Assembly: GCA_020630295.1 (NCBI GenBank)
Contig: JAHDBR010000015.1
Span: forward strand, 1 to 47,686
Length of the DNA stretch: 47,686 bases
Direction of reading: 5' to 3'
Origin: Sphingomonadaceae bacterium
GTDB lineage: Bacteria; Pseudomonadota; Alphaproteobacteria; Sphingomonadales; Sphingomonadaceae
Made by a program: the position numbers and the translations under genes. Positions 8,378 through 17,025 of this stretch are shown here, in pieces (the first letter of the stretch is position 1; the number at the start of each line of letters is the position of its first letter). The notes under the pieces are model-generated. The model saw nothing but the letters and a program-made list of their open reading frames with translations. It was not told the DNA's origin and did not search any database.

Positions 8378-9729
8378 TCCGCAAACTGATTGAACAGGCC
8401 GTCTCCGTCGCTGGCTTGCGTGTGATCGGTACCGGGCTTTCGGTCGCGGTTTCAATTGTGATTGCGCGGCTCTACGGCGCAGATGCGCTAGGCATTTATG
8501 CCTATTGCGTCGCGCTTATGGCGCTGGCTGCGGTGCCCGTTTCCAACGGTTGGGCCACTTTGCTTTTGCGCAAAGTTGCGAGCGATAAAGCGATTTCTGC
8601 CGACGCCCGCGCTATGATCAAAACAGGTCAGTTCGGAGCAATTTTGCTGGTTGCGCTTGCGGCAACGATTGCGCTCGCCGCGATCACCTTCTCGCAAAGC
8701 GCCATTGCGCGGGCCATACAACCTGTTGCCTTCACCATTATCGGATTGCTGGCAATCGTATCGCTCAGCGACCAGATTTCAGCGCTGCGCATGGCGACAA
8801 TCCGCGGAATGGACCGGCCCGCGCTCGCGCAAATACCGGAAACACTGATCCGGCCCATGGTCCTCATTGGTGGAATAGCAGCGGGGTGGTTCTTTTATCG
8901 CGCAACCGAACAAACCGACCGGCTGACATTATTATTCAGCGCCTTGGCTGCCGGGGCTGTTATCGCGGCACTGGCTGGCCAAATCATACTGACGCGCATC
9001 GCATCAAAGCAGCAATCCGCCTCAGAACCAGTTAGCGAGACCCGGACAGGGAGCCGGAAAGAGTGGATCGCCAGCGCGGGGGCGCTCGCCGGAAGCGCGG
9101 GGCTGGTGCAGTTGAACGGGTATATCGACCTGCTCTTACTGGGCGCATTTGTTCCAGCTGAAGAGATCGGCCTTTACCGCGCTGCGCTGCAAATCGCGAT
9201 GCTCGCCAGCTTCGGCTATATCGCTTTGAACATGCTCGCGGGGCAGCGCTTTGCCCGGCTTCGCAAAACGGGCGACCGCGAGGGTCTTGCAAAAACAGCT
9301 ACCTATCTGGCCCGTTTGGCGCTGCTCTGCGCGGTCCCTATTCCGATTATTCTGACCGCGGCGGGAACGCTTGTCTTTAGCCTGCTATTCGGAACCGATT
9401 TTGCCGCTGCCGCCACGCCGGCGCTGATTATCGCCTGCGGCTTCGCGTTCAGCGCCTCGATCGGGATGGCGCGGACATTGCTGGTAATGCACCAGAAGGA
9501 ATTTCTGGTTATGCGCACCACGCTGGCGGCTCTGTTGGCGAACATTGTCCTGTGCCTAATACTCGTCCCTCAGCTGGGCATCACGGGCGCGGCCATCGGC
9601 AATTTCGGAGCGATGGTGCTGTGGAATCTTTTGCTGTGGTTCTTGGCAAGGAAGCAAACCGGCCTGGATACAAGTGTTATTGGTATGGGCACGATTAGCC
9701 CGTCCGGCGCATCGCAGGAAATGTCATGA
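8374..9729 (+). CDS. Wzx-like oligosaccharide flippase (MOP superfamily)
   Basis: This 451-residue, highly hydrophobic protein has about 12 to 14 transmembrane segments and the MOP/Wzx-type start (MIRKLIEQAVSVAGLRVIGT, then VIARLYGADALGIYAY). It should translocate undecaprenyl-pyrophosphate-linked repeat units to the periplasmic face for polymerisation. An upstream in-frame ATG exists at 8338, but the one at 8374 overlaps the asnB stop as ATGA, the coupling pattern used throughout this operon. It also places the first hydrophobic segment properly. The 3' end overlaps the sulfotransferase-like gene, again by ATGA. Confidence 0.87.
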   Translation: MIRKLIEQAVSVAGLRVIGTGLSVAVSIVIARLYGADALGIYAYCVALMALAAVPVSNGWATLLLRKVASDKAISADARAMIKTGQFGAILLVALAATIALAAITFSQSAIARAIQPVAFTIIGLLAIVSLSDQISALRMATIRGMDRPALAQIPETLIRPMVLIGGIAAGWFFYRATEQTDRLTLLFSALAAGAVIAALAGQIILTRIASKQQSASEPVSETRTGSRKEWIASAGALAGSAGLVQLNGYIDLLLLGAFVPAEEIGLYRAALQIAMLASFGYIALNMLAGQRFARLRKTGDREGLAKTATYLARLALLCAVPIPIILTAAGTLVFSLLFGTDFAAAATPALIIACGFAFSASIGMARTLLVMHQKEFLVMRTTLAALLANIVLCLILVPQLGITGAAIGNFGAMVLWNLLLWFLARKQTGLDTSVIGMGTISPSGASQEMS

Positions 9730-10478
9730 GCAAACCCGCCCGCCAAACCCTGTATTTGCATATTGGAACGCACAAAACAGGCTCATCTTCCCTGCAATAT
9801 TGGTTGGGCCAAAACCGTATTACGCTTGGCAAAGCTGGCTTGGCATTCTTCACCGGCCGGTTTGAGGCAGATAATCACGTCGAATTATTTGCCGATCCGA
9901 TGCGCTCTGAACGCGAGGCATTTTCCAAAGACAAATATGCACTCAACGGAACAAAAGACAGCCTGAAGCGCACAGAAGGACTTTTCGCGAAGTTTAAAAA
10001 GCTAAACAGGGAATCAACCCTCATCGCTTCGACGGAAGGGCTTTCATTGCTTCGTTATGATGACGAGATCGAACGGCTGAAGGCAATTCTCGGTTCGGAA
10101 AATTTGACAGTCAAAATCATCTTGGTTGTTCGCGACAAAGCCGACTTTCTGGAATCTTTCCGTAAGCAAATTCTCAAGCATCCCGAGCGCGAATTGTCGG
10201 CTGATCCGTCAAGCATCAACTATGTCGAGCCTGATAGCTGGTTGGCGAATTACGAAGAGATCAAAGCTGTATGGTCGCGCCATTTCGGTGCGGATGCAAT
10301 GACGGTGATAGACTATGATGCCGAAATGGCGCGGGACGGCGATGTTTTACCGGCGGTACTGCGCGCGATGGAGGTTCCGGCTGCAATGCTACCTGCGCCG
10401 GGAAGCGTGCGCGTGAACGTGGATAGCTGGAAGAGCGCCCTGCGGCGTATGTTGCGCAAGCTGGGGCTTAATTTCTAG
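9726..10478 (+). CDS. Sulfotransferase-like P-loop protein
   Basis: The 250-residue product starts with LYLHIGTHKTGSSSLQYWL, resembling the 5'-phosphosulfate-binding loop of bacterial sulfotransferases (usual form KTGTTSLQ). A later VVRDKADFLESFRKQ resembles the 3'-phosphate-binding Arg/Ser motif. If active it would move sulfate from PAPS to a sugar hydroxyl. Similar proteins of unproven activity are common in bacterial polysaccharide clusters. The sequence is short and the loop has Ser for Thr, so binding without catalysis is possible. It is the last gene of the coupled operon and converges on the FkbM gene. Confidence 0.65.
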   Translation: MSKPARQTLYLHIGTHKTGSSSLQYWLGQNRITLGKAGLAFFTGRFEADNHVELFADPMRSEREAFSKDKYALNGTKDSLKRTEGLFAKFKKLNRESTLIASTEGLSLLRYDDEIERLKAILGSENLTVKIILVVRDKADFLESFRKQILKHPERELSADPSSINYVEPDSWLANYEEIKAVWSRHFGADAMTVIDYDAEMARDGDVLPAVLRAMEVPAAMLPAPGSVRVNVDSWKSALRRMLRKLGLNF

Positions 10479-10508
10479 GCGGCGGCCGGGTTAGCTAGCC
10501 GCGCCGCC
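10478..10508. other. GC-rich inverted repeat between convergent genes
   Basis: GGCGGC at 10478-10483 pairs with GCCGCC at 10503-10508, and an inner GGC/GCC pair extends the stem across a two-base bulge. It covers both stop codons of the convergent sulfotransferase-like and FkbM genes. There is no U-rich tract on either side, so it is not a classical intrinsic terminator; it may stabilise the 3' ends. Confidence 0.35.
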
Positions 10509-11339
10509 ATCCTTTGCGTAAACATAATCGCGCACCCACGGCCGCGGATCATCGCGCCGCTGGTCAATTTCCATATTGCGCGCGCGGAAATGGCTGAGAA
10601 TTTCCTCACGCGTACGCAATTCATCTGCATTGCCATCGCGGTCCGCGACAAAATCGTGGCATGAAATGGCATAATAGCGAACCGAATGATCATCTTCGGC
10701 CATCCCCTTGATCGCAAGACGTTCGGCGCCCTCAATATTCATTTTCAGCATCGCGACTTCGCCAACGCCTTCGCGCGCGATAATTGTATCCAGCCGGTGT
10801 GCCGGAACTTCGACACCCTTGCCGCCAGAGGACTTCATTACCGAGTGGCTGATATGGTTCTGGCTGTCATCATCCTCAATCGTGAGCATCCCCTCTGCGT
10901 CGGCAATTGCGCAGTGGATGGCTGTCACATTGGTCAGACCGGAACGGGCAACCGTTTTTTCCAAACAGCGGAATGTGTGCGGATGGGCTTCAATAGCGAT
11001 AACCCGGCCCGTTGGCCCGACCATTTCCGAAAAAACAACAGCTTCGTCACCAATGCCTGCGCCGACGTCAATCACAACATCTCCCGGCCCGGGACGGTAT
11101 TGATGGCACCACAGATCGCGAATTTCGGCCTGCTTATCGGAAAGTTTGGTGAACAGGGCGTCTGGACTCACAAACACCGCGCCGGATTGCAGGTTGACCC
11201 AGTCACCGTCGCTATCGGCGGAAAATCTTTGGTCGCGCCCGAGTAGCCGCACGGCCAGCGTTGCAATTTTGGCAAGTGTGCCGCGGTGTCCGCCACGGTC
11301 CATCCCGTCAACTGCATTGCGCAGAAACTGTTTCAGCAT
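10491..11339 (-). CDS. FkbM-family SAM-dependent methyltransferase
   Basis: This is a 282-residue class I methyltransferase. The SAM-binding motif I is DVVIDVGAGIGDEAVVF, followed by GRVIAIEAHPHTFRCLEKTV with the acidic residue that contacts the ribose. An FkbM-type MLKMNIEGAERLAIKGM segment follows. FkbM-family enzymes usually O-methylate sugars or polyketides, and a sugar of the nearby polymer is the likely substrate. A TTG at 11390 could extend the N-terminus, but the ATG at 11339 has a G-rich ribosome-binding region and a more natural start. It is a single minus-strand gene between plus-strand polysaccharide blocks and is divergent from kdsD. Confidence 0.85.
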   Translation of the reverse strand: MLKQFLRNAVDGMDRGGHRGTLAKIATLAVRLLGRDQRFSADSDGDWVNLQSGAVFVSPDALFTKLSDKQAEIRDLWCHQYRPGPGDVVIDVGAGIGDEAVVFSEMVGPTGRVIAIEAHPHTFRCLEKTVARSGLTNVTAIHCAIADAEGMLTIEDDDSQNHISHSVMKSSGGKGVEVPAHRLDTIIAREGVGEVAMLKMNIEGAERLAIKGMAEDDHSVRYYAISCHDFVADRDGNADELRTREEILSHFRARNMEIDQRRDDPRPWVRDYVYAKDGGAAS

Positions 11340-11554
11340 TTCAAAACCCCGGCCCAAACTTCCAGAAATGGCGACGTAAATGCCAACCAATCACTCGGGG
11401 GCGTGCATTAGACTATCATGCATCAACAGCAAGCCCCAAGGCGTGCGTCACGACCGGCTCATCGAGAGGTAGCGGTTTTACCCGCAGCTTGGTTGCTATG
11501 CGTATGCAATGGTCTATCAGGGCGCGGAATTGCAAAAATGAGATCAGGTTACCC

Positions 11555-12526
11555 ATGTCCACCACATCACCTTCAGCCTCGCCCGCACAAATCGGTGCAG
11601 ACGTTATCACGACAGAAGCCGCTGCCCTGACGCAAATGGCGGACAGTCTAGGCGATGCTTTCAACACAGCGGCTGAATTGATGCGTGACGCAAAAGGGCG
11701 CGTCGTTATTTCCGGTATGGGGAAATCCGGGCATATTGGAAACAAGATTGCCGCAACTTTGGCTTCAACCGGCACACCATCATTCTTTGTCCATCCGAGC
11801 GAGGCAAGCCACGGCGATCTCGGCATGATCACCCGCGATGATGTTTGTATCGTCATTTCCAATTCGGGCGAGACAACCGAATTGCACGCCTTGCTGGCTT
11901 ATCTGACGCGTTTCTCGATCCCGATGATTGCCATGACGAAAAACGCGGACAGCACTCTGGCCCGGCAAAGCACAGTCGCGCTGCTGCTTCCTGACGCAGC
12001 CGAAGCTTGCAGCGTCGGTATGGCGCCGACCACCTCGACCACGTGCACGCTGGCCTTGGGCGATGCGCTGTCAGTGGCAGTGATGCGGATGAAGGGCTTT
12101 GCCAAGGAAGACTTTCACGTGTTTCACCCGGGCGGAAAGCTGGGCGCACAATTTGTCCGGGTCCGCGATGTCATGCATCAGGGCGGAGAGCTGCCACGCG
12201 TATCCAGCGGTGATCCGATGGGCGATGTGCTGATCGAAATGAGCGCCAAGGGATTTGGCGTCGCCGGAGTTGTTGCGGAAGATGACGCGCTGCAAGGCAT
12301 CATTACTGATGGCGATTTGCGGCGGAATCTGGACGGATTGATGGACCGGACCGCGGGCGAAACGGCCACAGCATCACCGCAGACGGCCGAACCGGATATG
12401 CTTCTGACCGAAGCTATGGCGATCATGAATGAACGCAATATCAGCGCGCTTCCCGTGCTTGACGATGCCGGACGGTTTGTTGGTCTGATCCACATCCACG
12501 ATTGTCTGCGTGCGGGCACAGCCTGA
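11555..12526 (+). CDS. kdsD: Arabinose-5-phosphate isomerase (KdsD/KpsF)
   Basis: This 323-residue enzyme converts ribulose 5-phosphate to arabinose 5-phosphate, the first committed step to KDO. The SIS domain contains VVISGMGKSGHIGNKIAATL, HPSEASHGDLGMI and ISNSGETTE. The C-terminal third holds two CBS motifs (VRDVMHQGGELP to ITDGDLRRNL, and LTEAMAIMNERNISALPVLD). The upstream frame is open, but the ATG at 11555 with AGG nine bases before it gives the family's normal start. In group 2 capsule loci the paralogue is named KpsF. The presence of kdsB and kdsA downstream supports KDO synthesis for this locus. Confidence 0.93.
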   Translation: MSTTSPSASPAQIGADVITTEAAALTQMADSLGDAFNTAAELMRDAKGRVVISGMGKSGHIGNKIAATLASTGTPSFFVHPSEASHGDLGMITRDDVCIVISNSGETTELHALLAYLTRFSIPMIAMTKNADSTLARQSTVALLLPDAAEACSVGMAPTTSTTCTLALGDALSVAVMRMKGFAKEDFHVFHPGGKLGAQFVRVRDVMHQGGELPRVSSGDPMGDVLIEMSAKGFGVAGVVAEDDALQGIITDGDLRRNLDGLMDRTAGETATASPQTAEPDMLLTEAMAIMNERNISALPVLDDAGRFVGLIHIHDCLRAGTA

Positions 12527-12553
12527 ACGAATCCGCGGCGGGAGCGAGACGCA

Positions 12554-13663
12554 ATGCATATCGTCCTGACGGTCAATGCAAGCTGGAATATCTGGAACTT
12601 CCGCAAGCCCTTGGTCGAGGCATTGCTGGCGGACGGACACCGCGTCACGATCCTCGCCCCGCATGACGAGACAGTAGCCAAACTGACCGCGATTGGCGCG
12701 GAGCACGCGCCGCTGGCGATGGATGTACGCGGTGTGGGTGTCCTCAATAATCTGGGCCTAGTCGGTCACTTCAAGCGGCACTTCGCAGAACTGAAGCCAG
12801 ACATTGTGCTGAGTTATACAATCAAGAACAACGTGTTCGGTGCAATCGCCGCTCGGCTGACCGGAACCCCGTTTTTGCCCAATGTGACAGGGTTGGGCAC
12901 GATCTTTCTGGGATCAAAAGCGATGTTCGTGGCAGGCAAGGCCTTGTACCGATTGGCTATGGGCAGACTGCCAATTGTCTTCGTGCAGAACGAGGATGAC
13001 CGCAATTTTCTGGTCGCCAACAAGCTGCTGCAACCCGCGCAATTGCATTTGCTGCCCGGTTCAGGAATCGATTTGCAGGAATTCCCCGCTTGCCAGTTGC
13101 CGGCCGGAGGGACCAATACAGTTTTTCTTATGATTTCGCGCCTGATCCGCGACAAAGGCGTTGGCGAATATCTCGAAGCTGCCCGAATAGTCCGAAGGCA
13201 GAACGCGAATTGCACATTCCAGTTACTGGGTCCTTTGGGTGCGGAAAACCGCACGGCTATCACTTCGGATGAACTGCAACCTTTTCTGGATGATGGCTCT
13301 GTCGAGTATCTGGGCGCGACCGAAGATGTCCGCCCCTATGTCACAAAATCGCATTGCGTGGTGCTGCCATCTTATCGGGAAGGCGCGCCGCGGTCTCTGA
13401 TAGAAGCAGCCGCGATGGGCCGCCCCGTAATTACAACTGATGTGCCCGGCTGCCGCGCAGTGGTGGACGCTGGCAAGTCAGGCTTGCTGTGCGAAGTACG
13501 CAGCGCCGAAAGCCTGGCCGCCGCGGTCACGCGCTTTGCCGCACTTCCCCATGCCGGTAAACAGGCAATGGGTGATGCCGGCCGCGCAAAGATGATGAGC
13601 GAATTCGATGTCAGCATCGTGATTGATCGCTACCGCAATGCAATCAGCAAACTTGTCGGCTGA
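12554..13663 (+). CDS. Glycosyltransferase family 4
   Basis: This is a 369-residue GT-B enzyme. The N-terminal half has MHIVLTVNASWNIWNFRKPL and DIVLSYTIKNN, and a VTGLGT turn resembling PglA/WbnK-like GT4 enzymes. The C-terminal donor domain has ISRLIRDKGVGEY, FQLLGP and an E-x7-E element in PSYREGAPRSLIEAAAMG. It probably adds one sugar to the lipid-linked repeat at the cytoplasmic face; the sugar is not predictable. A GGGAG ribosome-binding site lies just upstream. It is inserted between kdsD and kdsB, so the same transcript would supply both KDO precursors and a transferase. Confidence 0.87.
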   Translation: MHIVLTVNASWNIWNFRKPLVEALLADGHRVTILAPHDETVAKLTAIGAEHAPLAMDVRGVGVLNNLGLVGHFKRHFAELKPDIVLSYTIKNNVFGAIAARLTGTPFLPNVTGLGTIFLGSKAMFVAGKALYRLAMGRLPIVFVQNEDDRNFLVANKLLQPAQLHLLPGSGIDLQEFPACQLPAGGTNTVFLMISRLIRDKGVGEYLEAARIVRRQNANCTFQLLGPLGAENRTAITSDELQPFLDDGSVEYLGATEDVRPYVTKSHCVVLPSYREGAPRSLIEAAAMGRPVITTDVPGCRAVVDAGKSGLLCEVRSAESLAAAVTRFAALPHAGKQAMGDAGRAKMMSEFDVSIVIDRYRNAISKLVG

Positions 13664-13734
13664 ACGCGCGACGCCTAAAGCGCGGTCAATCTGCATCATA
13701 GCACTACCGTTTATCTCTGAGTGAAAGCATTCTT

Positions 13735-14541
13735 ATGTCCGGCGAAACTCTAATCGTCATCCCTGCCCGCTACGCGTCCCAGCGTTATCCCGGCAAGCCG
13801 CTGGCCGAATTACACGGCGCTTCGGGAACACCGAAAACCCTGATCGAACGCAGCTGGGAAGCAGCGCGGCGGGTTCCCTCGGCTGACCGCGTTATTGTTG
13901 CTTCGGACAGCGACGCAATTCTGGATGCCGCGCGGGCCTTCGGCGCGGAAGCGCAGTTTACCTCTGCCGATTGCCGGAACGGGACCGAACGCTGCGCAGA
14001 ACTGCTCGGTACATTAGACGCGGAACCGGAGATCGTGGTCAATTTACAGGGCGATGCGCCGCTGATCCCTGACTATTTCGTTGAGAATCTGATCTCGGCC
14101 ATGCGGGCTGACCCGTCAATCGAAGTTGCCACACCTGTCGTTCGCTGTACGCGCACCCTGTATGACAAGCTGGTCGCTGACGAAAAAGAGAACATTGTCG
14201 GCGGCACATTCGGCGCGATCTCGACCGCTGGCGACGCGCATTATTTCTCTAAACGTATCATTCCGCATTTCGACGCTGACAAGGCAGATGACGCCAATTT
14301 GCCGGTTCTGCTGCATATCGGACTATACGCCTACCGTCCTGCAGCCTTACGGAAATATTCCGAATCCGACCCGACCCCTCTCGAACAGCTTGAGGGATTG
14401 GAACAATTGCGGTTCCTTGATCTGGGCGTATCCATTCGTACAATCGAAGTGAAATCGCCGGCGTGGGAAATTTGGGAGCTGAATAATCCCAGCGATATTC
14501 CGCATATCGAACAGTCGCTGGCTGTCATGGGTCTGGATTAG
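13735..14541 (+). CDS. kdsB: 3-deoxy-manno-octulosonate cytidylyltransferase
   Basis: The 268-residue protein matches CMP-KDO synthetase. The N-terminal nucleotide-binding motif is VIPARYASQRYPGKPLAEL, followed by IVVNLQGDAPLIP and, near the end, LEQLEGLEQLRFLDLG. It activates KDO with CTP. Length is close to the usual 250. A short insertion (SGTPKTLIERSWEAARR) replaces the canonical GKPMI loop, as in some alphaproteobacterial and KpsU-type forms. A KDO transferase and KdsC phosphatase are not in the window. Confidence 0.9.
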   Translation: MSGETLIVIPARYASQRYPGKPLAELHGASGTPKTLIERSWEAARRVPSADRVIVASDSDAILDAARAFGAEAQFTSADCRNGTERCAELLGTLDAEPEIVVNLQGDAPLIPDYFVENLISAMRADPSIEVATPVVRCTRTLYDKLVADEKENIVGGTFGAISTAGDAHYFSKRIIPHFDADKADDANLPVLLHIGLYAYRPAALRKYSESDPTPLEQLEGLEQLRFLDLGVSIRTIEVKSPAWEIWELNNPSDIPHIEQSLAVMGLD

Positions 14542-14716
14542 AACCTACAGGTACCGATGGCGACACAGCAGTACATCGCAGGGACACATCGCAGCCGCTA
14601 CATTTTCTTTTTGCGCCGATTGCCCTAAGGGCGCGCGAGACATCTATTTTAGGCAGCACAAAAACTGCCACACACCGGCGCTAAACGGCAGCCGGATATA
14701 ATTTGGAAAGATTGAA

Positions 14717-15577
14717 ATGAAACTTTGCGGCAAAGATATCGGCCTGGACCAACCCTTCTTCCTGATTGCGGGGCCATGCGTCATCGAATCCGAAGATATG
14801 GCCTTGCGCACTTCCGAAGCGATCAAGAAAATCACGGACGAACTGGGTATTCATTTCATCTACAAAAGCTCGTTCGACAAAGCCAACCGTACATCAGGCA
14901 CCAGCTTCCGCGGGCCGGGTCTGGACGAAGGGCTGGAGATTCTGGCGAAGGTCAAGCGCGAGCTGGGTGTGCCGGTTCTCACCGATGTCCATGAAAAGGA
15001 ACAGGTTAAGCCGGTTTCCGAAGTTGTTGACGTGATGCAGACACCGGCATTTCTGGCGCGGCAAACTGATTTCATCACCACTGTTGCGGCCGCAGGCATT
15101 CCCGTGAATATCAAGAAGGCACAATTCATGGCGCCGGGCGATATGGTCAATGTCGTCGAGAAAGCCGTGACCGCTTCCAAAGATGCTGGCCACGACGGGG
15201 ACAATATCATGGTGTGCGAACGCGGCGCATCGTTTGGTTATCAAAACCTCGTCTCGGATATGCGCAGCCTCGCAATTATGCGCGAAACAGGCCGGCCGGT
15301 CGTGTTCGATGCGACCCACTCGGTCCAGCTTCCCGGCGGACAGGGCAAAAGCTCGGGCGGACAACGTGAATTCGTACCGGTATTGGCACGCGCAGCAACC
15401 GCTGTGGGTGTTTCCGGATTGTTCATGGAAACCCATCCGGACCCCGCCAATGCAATGTCTGACGGCCCGAACGCGGTTCCGCTCGACTACTTGGCGCGGC
15501 TGCTCTCCAGCCTTGTCGAATTGGATAAGGCTGTGAAAGCGAAGCCTTTTCTCGAGGACGAGCTCGCCAATTACTGA
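14717..15577 (+). CDS. kdsA: KDO-8-phosphate synthase, metal-dependent type
   Basis: This 286-residue TIM-barrel enzyme condenses arabinose 5-phosphate with phosphoenolpyruvate. Diagnostic stretches are [36 protein letters not shown] and [13 protein letters not shown]. In [14 protein letters not shown], Cys21 sits where metal-dependent KdsA enzymes have their metal-ligand cysteine; the E. coli type has Asn there. The other metal ligands (His, Glu, Asp) seem present, so this is a class II enzyme. A GGAAAG ribosome-binding site precedes the ATG. The 175-base gap from kdsB holds a T-rich stretch and a TATAAT at 14697, without a credible -35 element. Confidence 0.94.
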   Translation: MKLCGKDIGLDQPFFLIAGPCVIESEDMALRTSEAIKKITDELGIHFIYKSSFDKANRTSGTSFRGPGLDEGLEILAKVKRELGVPVLTDVHEKEQVKPVSEVVDVMQTPAFLARQTDFITTVAAAGIPVNIKKAQFMAPGDMVNVVEKAVTASKDAGHDGDNIMVCERGASFGYQNLVSDMRSLAIMRETGRPVVFDATHSVQLPGGQGKSSGGQREFVPVLARAATAVGVSGLFMETHPDPANAMSDGPNAVPLDYLARLLSSLVELDKAVKAKPFLEDELANY

Positions 15578-15692
15578 TTGCAGCAGGCGTGACAGGCGGG
15601 CTGGCGCGATTCTTGTGCCCCCAGCTTATCGCAGCTAAATGGCTGAATGAGGGTTTCGGAGCGCAGCTGTCTCAGTTGCGGGGGGTCTAGCA

Positions 15693-16994
15693 ATGCTGAT
15701 GCAACATACAGACGTTCAGGCGGTGCAGGATAGCCATCCGTTGACGCGGCAGGGTGTCCAGTTTGCCTGCTACATCCTGTTTGGCGTTATCGTCCCGCTG
15801 CTCATCTGGTTTGCTGCGCGTTCGCCGGCCCTGACATCGCCCATCATTCAAAGCACTGTTCCGGCAGTTTTGGCCGCCTGTATCTTCAGCTGGTACATTC
15901 TGGCCAAATTGCGCCTTTATGCCAAAGCCCGCCGACTGTCTTATGTGTTGCCTGTCAATTTTCTGACCTTTGCGATTGCATCGTCAGTGCTATTTGTCCT
16001 GCGTACACCCTATTCGACATCGCTGATCGCTTCGGCGTTTCTGGCGACCTTGACCACCAGCTACGTCCTGACGGCCCTGACACGGCTCGGCAGCAAGCCG
16101 CAATTCATAGTTCAGGGCGGGCGCGTATCGGAACTGCCGAAGCGCCAGAACCAACATACGGTCACTTCTGCTCCGGAGCTGGAGGCGCTAATCGATTCCG
16201 GCCAGATGCAGGGTTCGCTGGTAGGCGATCTGCATTTTGACCATGAGGATCAGTGGGAACGGCTTTTCGCCAAAGCTGCGCTGCACGGCATACCTGTGTA
16301 CCATTACCGCCAGATATTGGAGCTGGAGACCGGACAGGTTCGAATCGACCGATTGAGCGAGAATGTACTTGGCTCGCTGATCCCGAACCTGCCCTATATG
16401 GCGCTGAAACGGGCGGTCGATGTCGCCTCGGTTATCCTGCTTATTCCGGTCCTGATCCCGCTTATGGCCACTATTGCCATTTTGGTGCGGCTCGATTCAA
16501 AAGGACCCGTATTGTTCATTCAGGAACGGATGGGCTTTCGCGGCGAAATCTTTCGAATGGTCAAATTTCGGACCATGTCCGAACGCGCGGTCGATGACGA
16601 CACATTGGCGCAACGCGAAGATTCAATGACGAAAAATGATGATGCACGCATCACTCGGATCGGGCGTTTCCTTCGCAAAGTCCGGCTCGACGAATTGCCC
16701 CAAGCGTGGAACATTCTGAAAGGCGATATGAGCTGGATCGGCCCGCGGCCCGAAGCAATCAACCTGTCCGAATGGTACGAACAGGAAATTCCGTTCTATT
16801 CATATCGGCACATCGTCCGCCCCGGGCTGACCGGATGGGCACAAGTGAACCAGGGTCACGTGACAGATCTGGGCGATGTGAATGCGAAGCTCCGTTATGA
16901 TTTCTACTACGTCAAGAACATCTCCCACTGGCTGGATATGCTAATCGCACTGAAAACGATCCGTGTTATCCTCGGGGGATTTGGCGCGAAATAA
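15693..16994 (+). CDS. Polyprenyl-phosphate sugar-1-phosphate transferase (WcaJ/ExoY-like)
   Basis: The 433-residue protein has four or five N-terminal membrane segments (to about residue 125), a short soluble linker and a C-terminal bacterial sugar transferase domain (from about 232). Hallmarks are LKRAVDVASVILLIPVL, VLFIQERMGFRG, FRMVKFRTM, RIGRFLRKVRLDELPQAWNI and GPRPE. It transfers hexose-1-phosphate from a UDP-sugar to undecaprenyl phosphate and so primes the repeat unit. The linker domain is CoA-binding-like but lacks an obvious Rossmann glycine motif. A run of six G residues sits seven bases before the ATG at 15693. It overlaps the upstream, unused part of the epimerase frame. Confidence 0.9.
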   Translation: MLMQHTDVQAVQDSHPLTRQGVQFACYILFGVIVPLLIWFAARSPALTSPIIQSTVPAVLAACIFSWYILAKLRLYAKARRLSYVLPVNFLTFAIASSVLFVLRTPYSTSLIASAFLATLTTSYVLTALTRLGSKPQFIVQGGRVSELPKRQNQHTVTSAPELEALIDSGQMQGSLVGDLHFDHEDQWERLFAKAALHGIPVYHYRQILELETGQVRIDRLSENVLGSLIPNLPYMALKRAVDVASVILLIPVLIPLMATIAILVRLDSKGPVLFIQERMGFRGEIFRMVKFRTMSERAVDDDTLAQREDSMTKNDDARITRIGRFLRKVRLDELPQAWNILKGDMSWIGPRPEAINLSEWYEQEIPFYSYRHIVRPGLTGWAQVNQGHVTDLGDVNAKLRYDFYYVKNISHWLDMLIALKTIRVILGGFGAK

Positions 16995-17025
16995 CCTGCC
17001 GAACCAAGTGAAGGCTCTCTCAACT

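Noticed and set aside
14604-14636. T-rich stretch and GCGCC/GGCGC repeat after kdsB as a terminator
   Set aside because: The T-run precedes the weak stem instead of following it, so the order is wrong for plus-strand termination.
14674-14702. TATAAT upstream of kdsA as a promoter
   Set aside because: No acceptable -35 element lies at the right distance, and the transcript would start on the ribosome-binding site.
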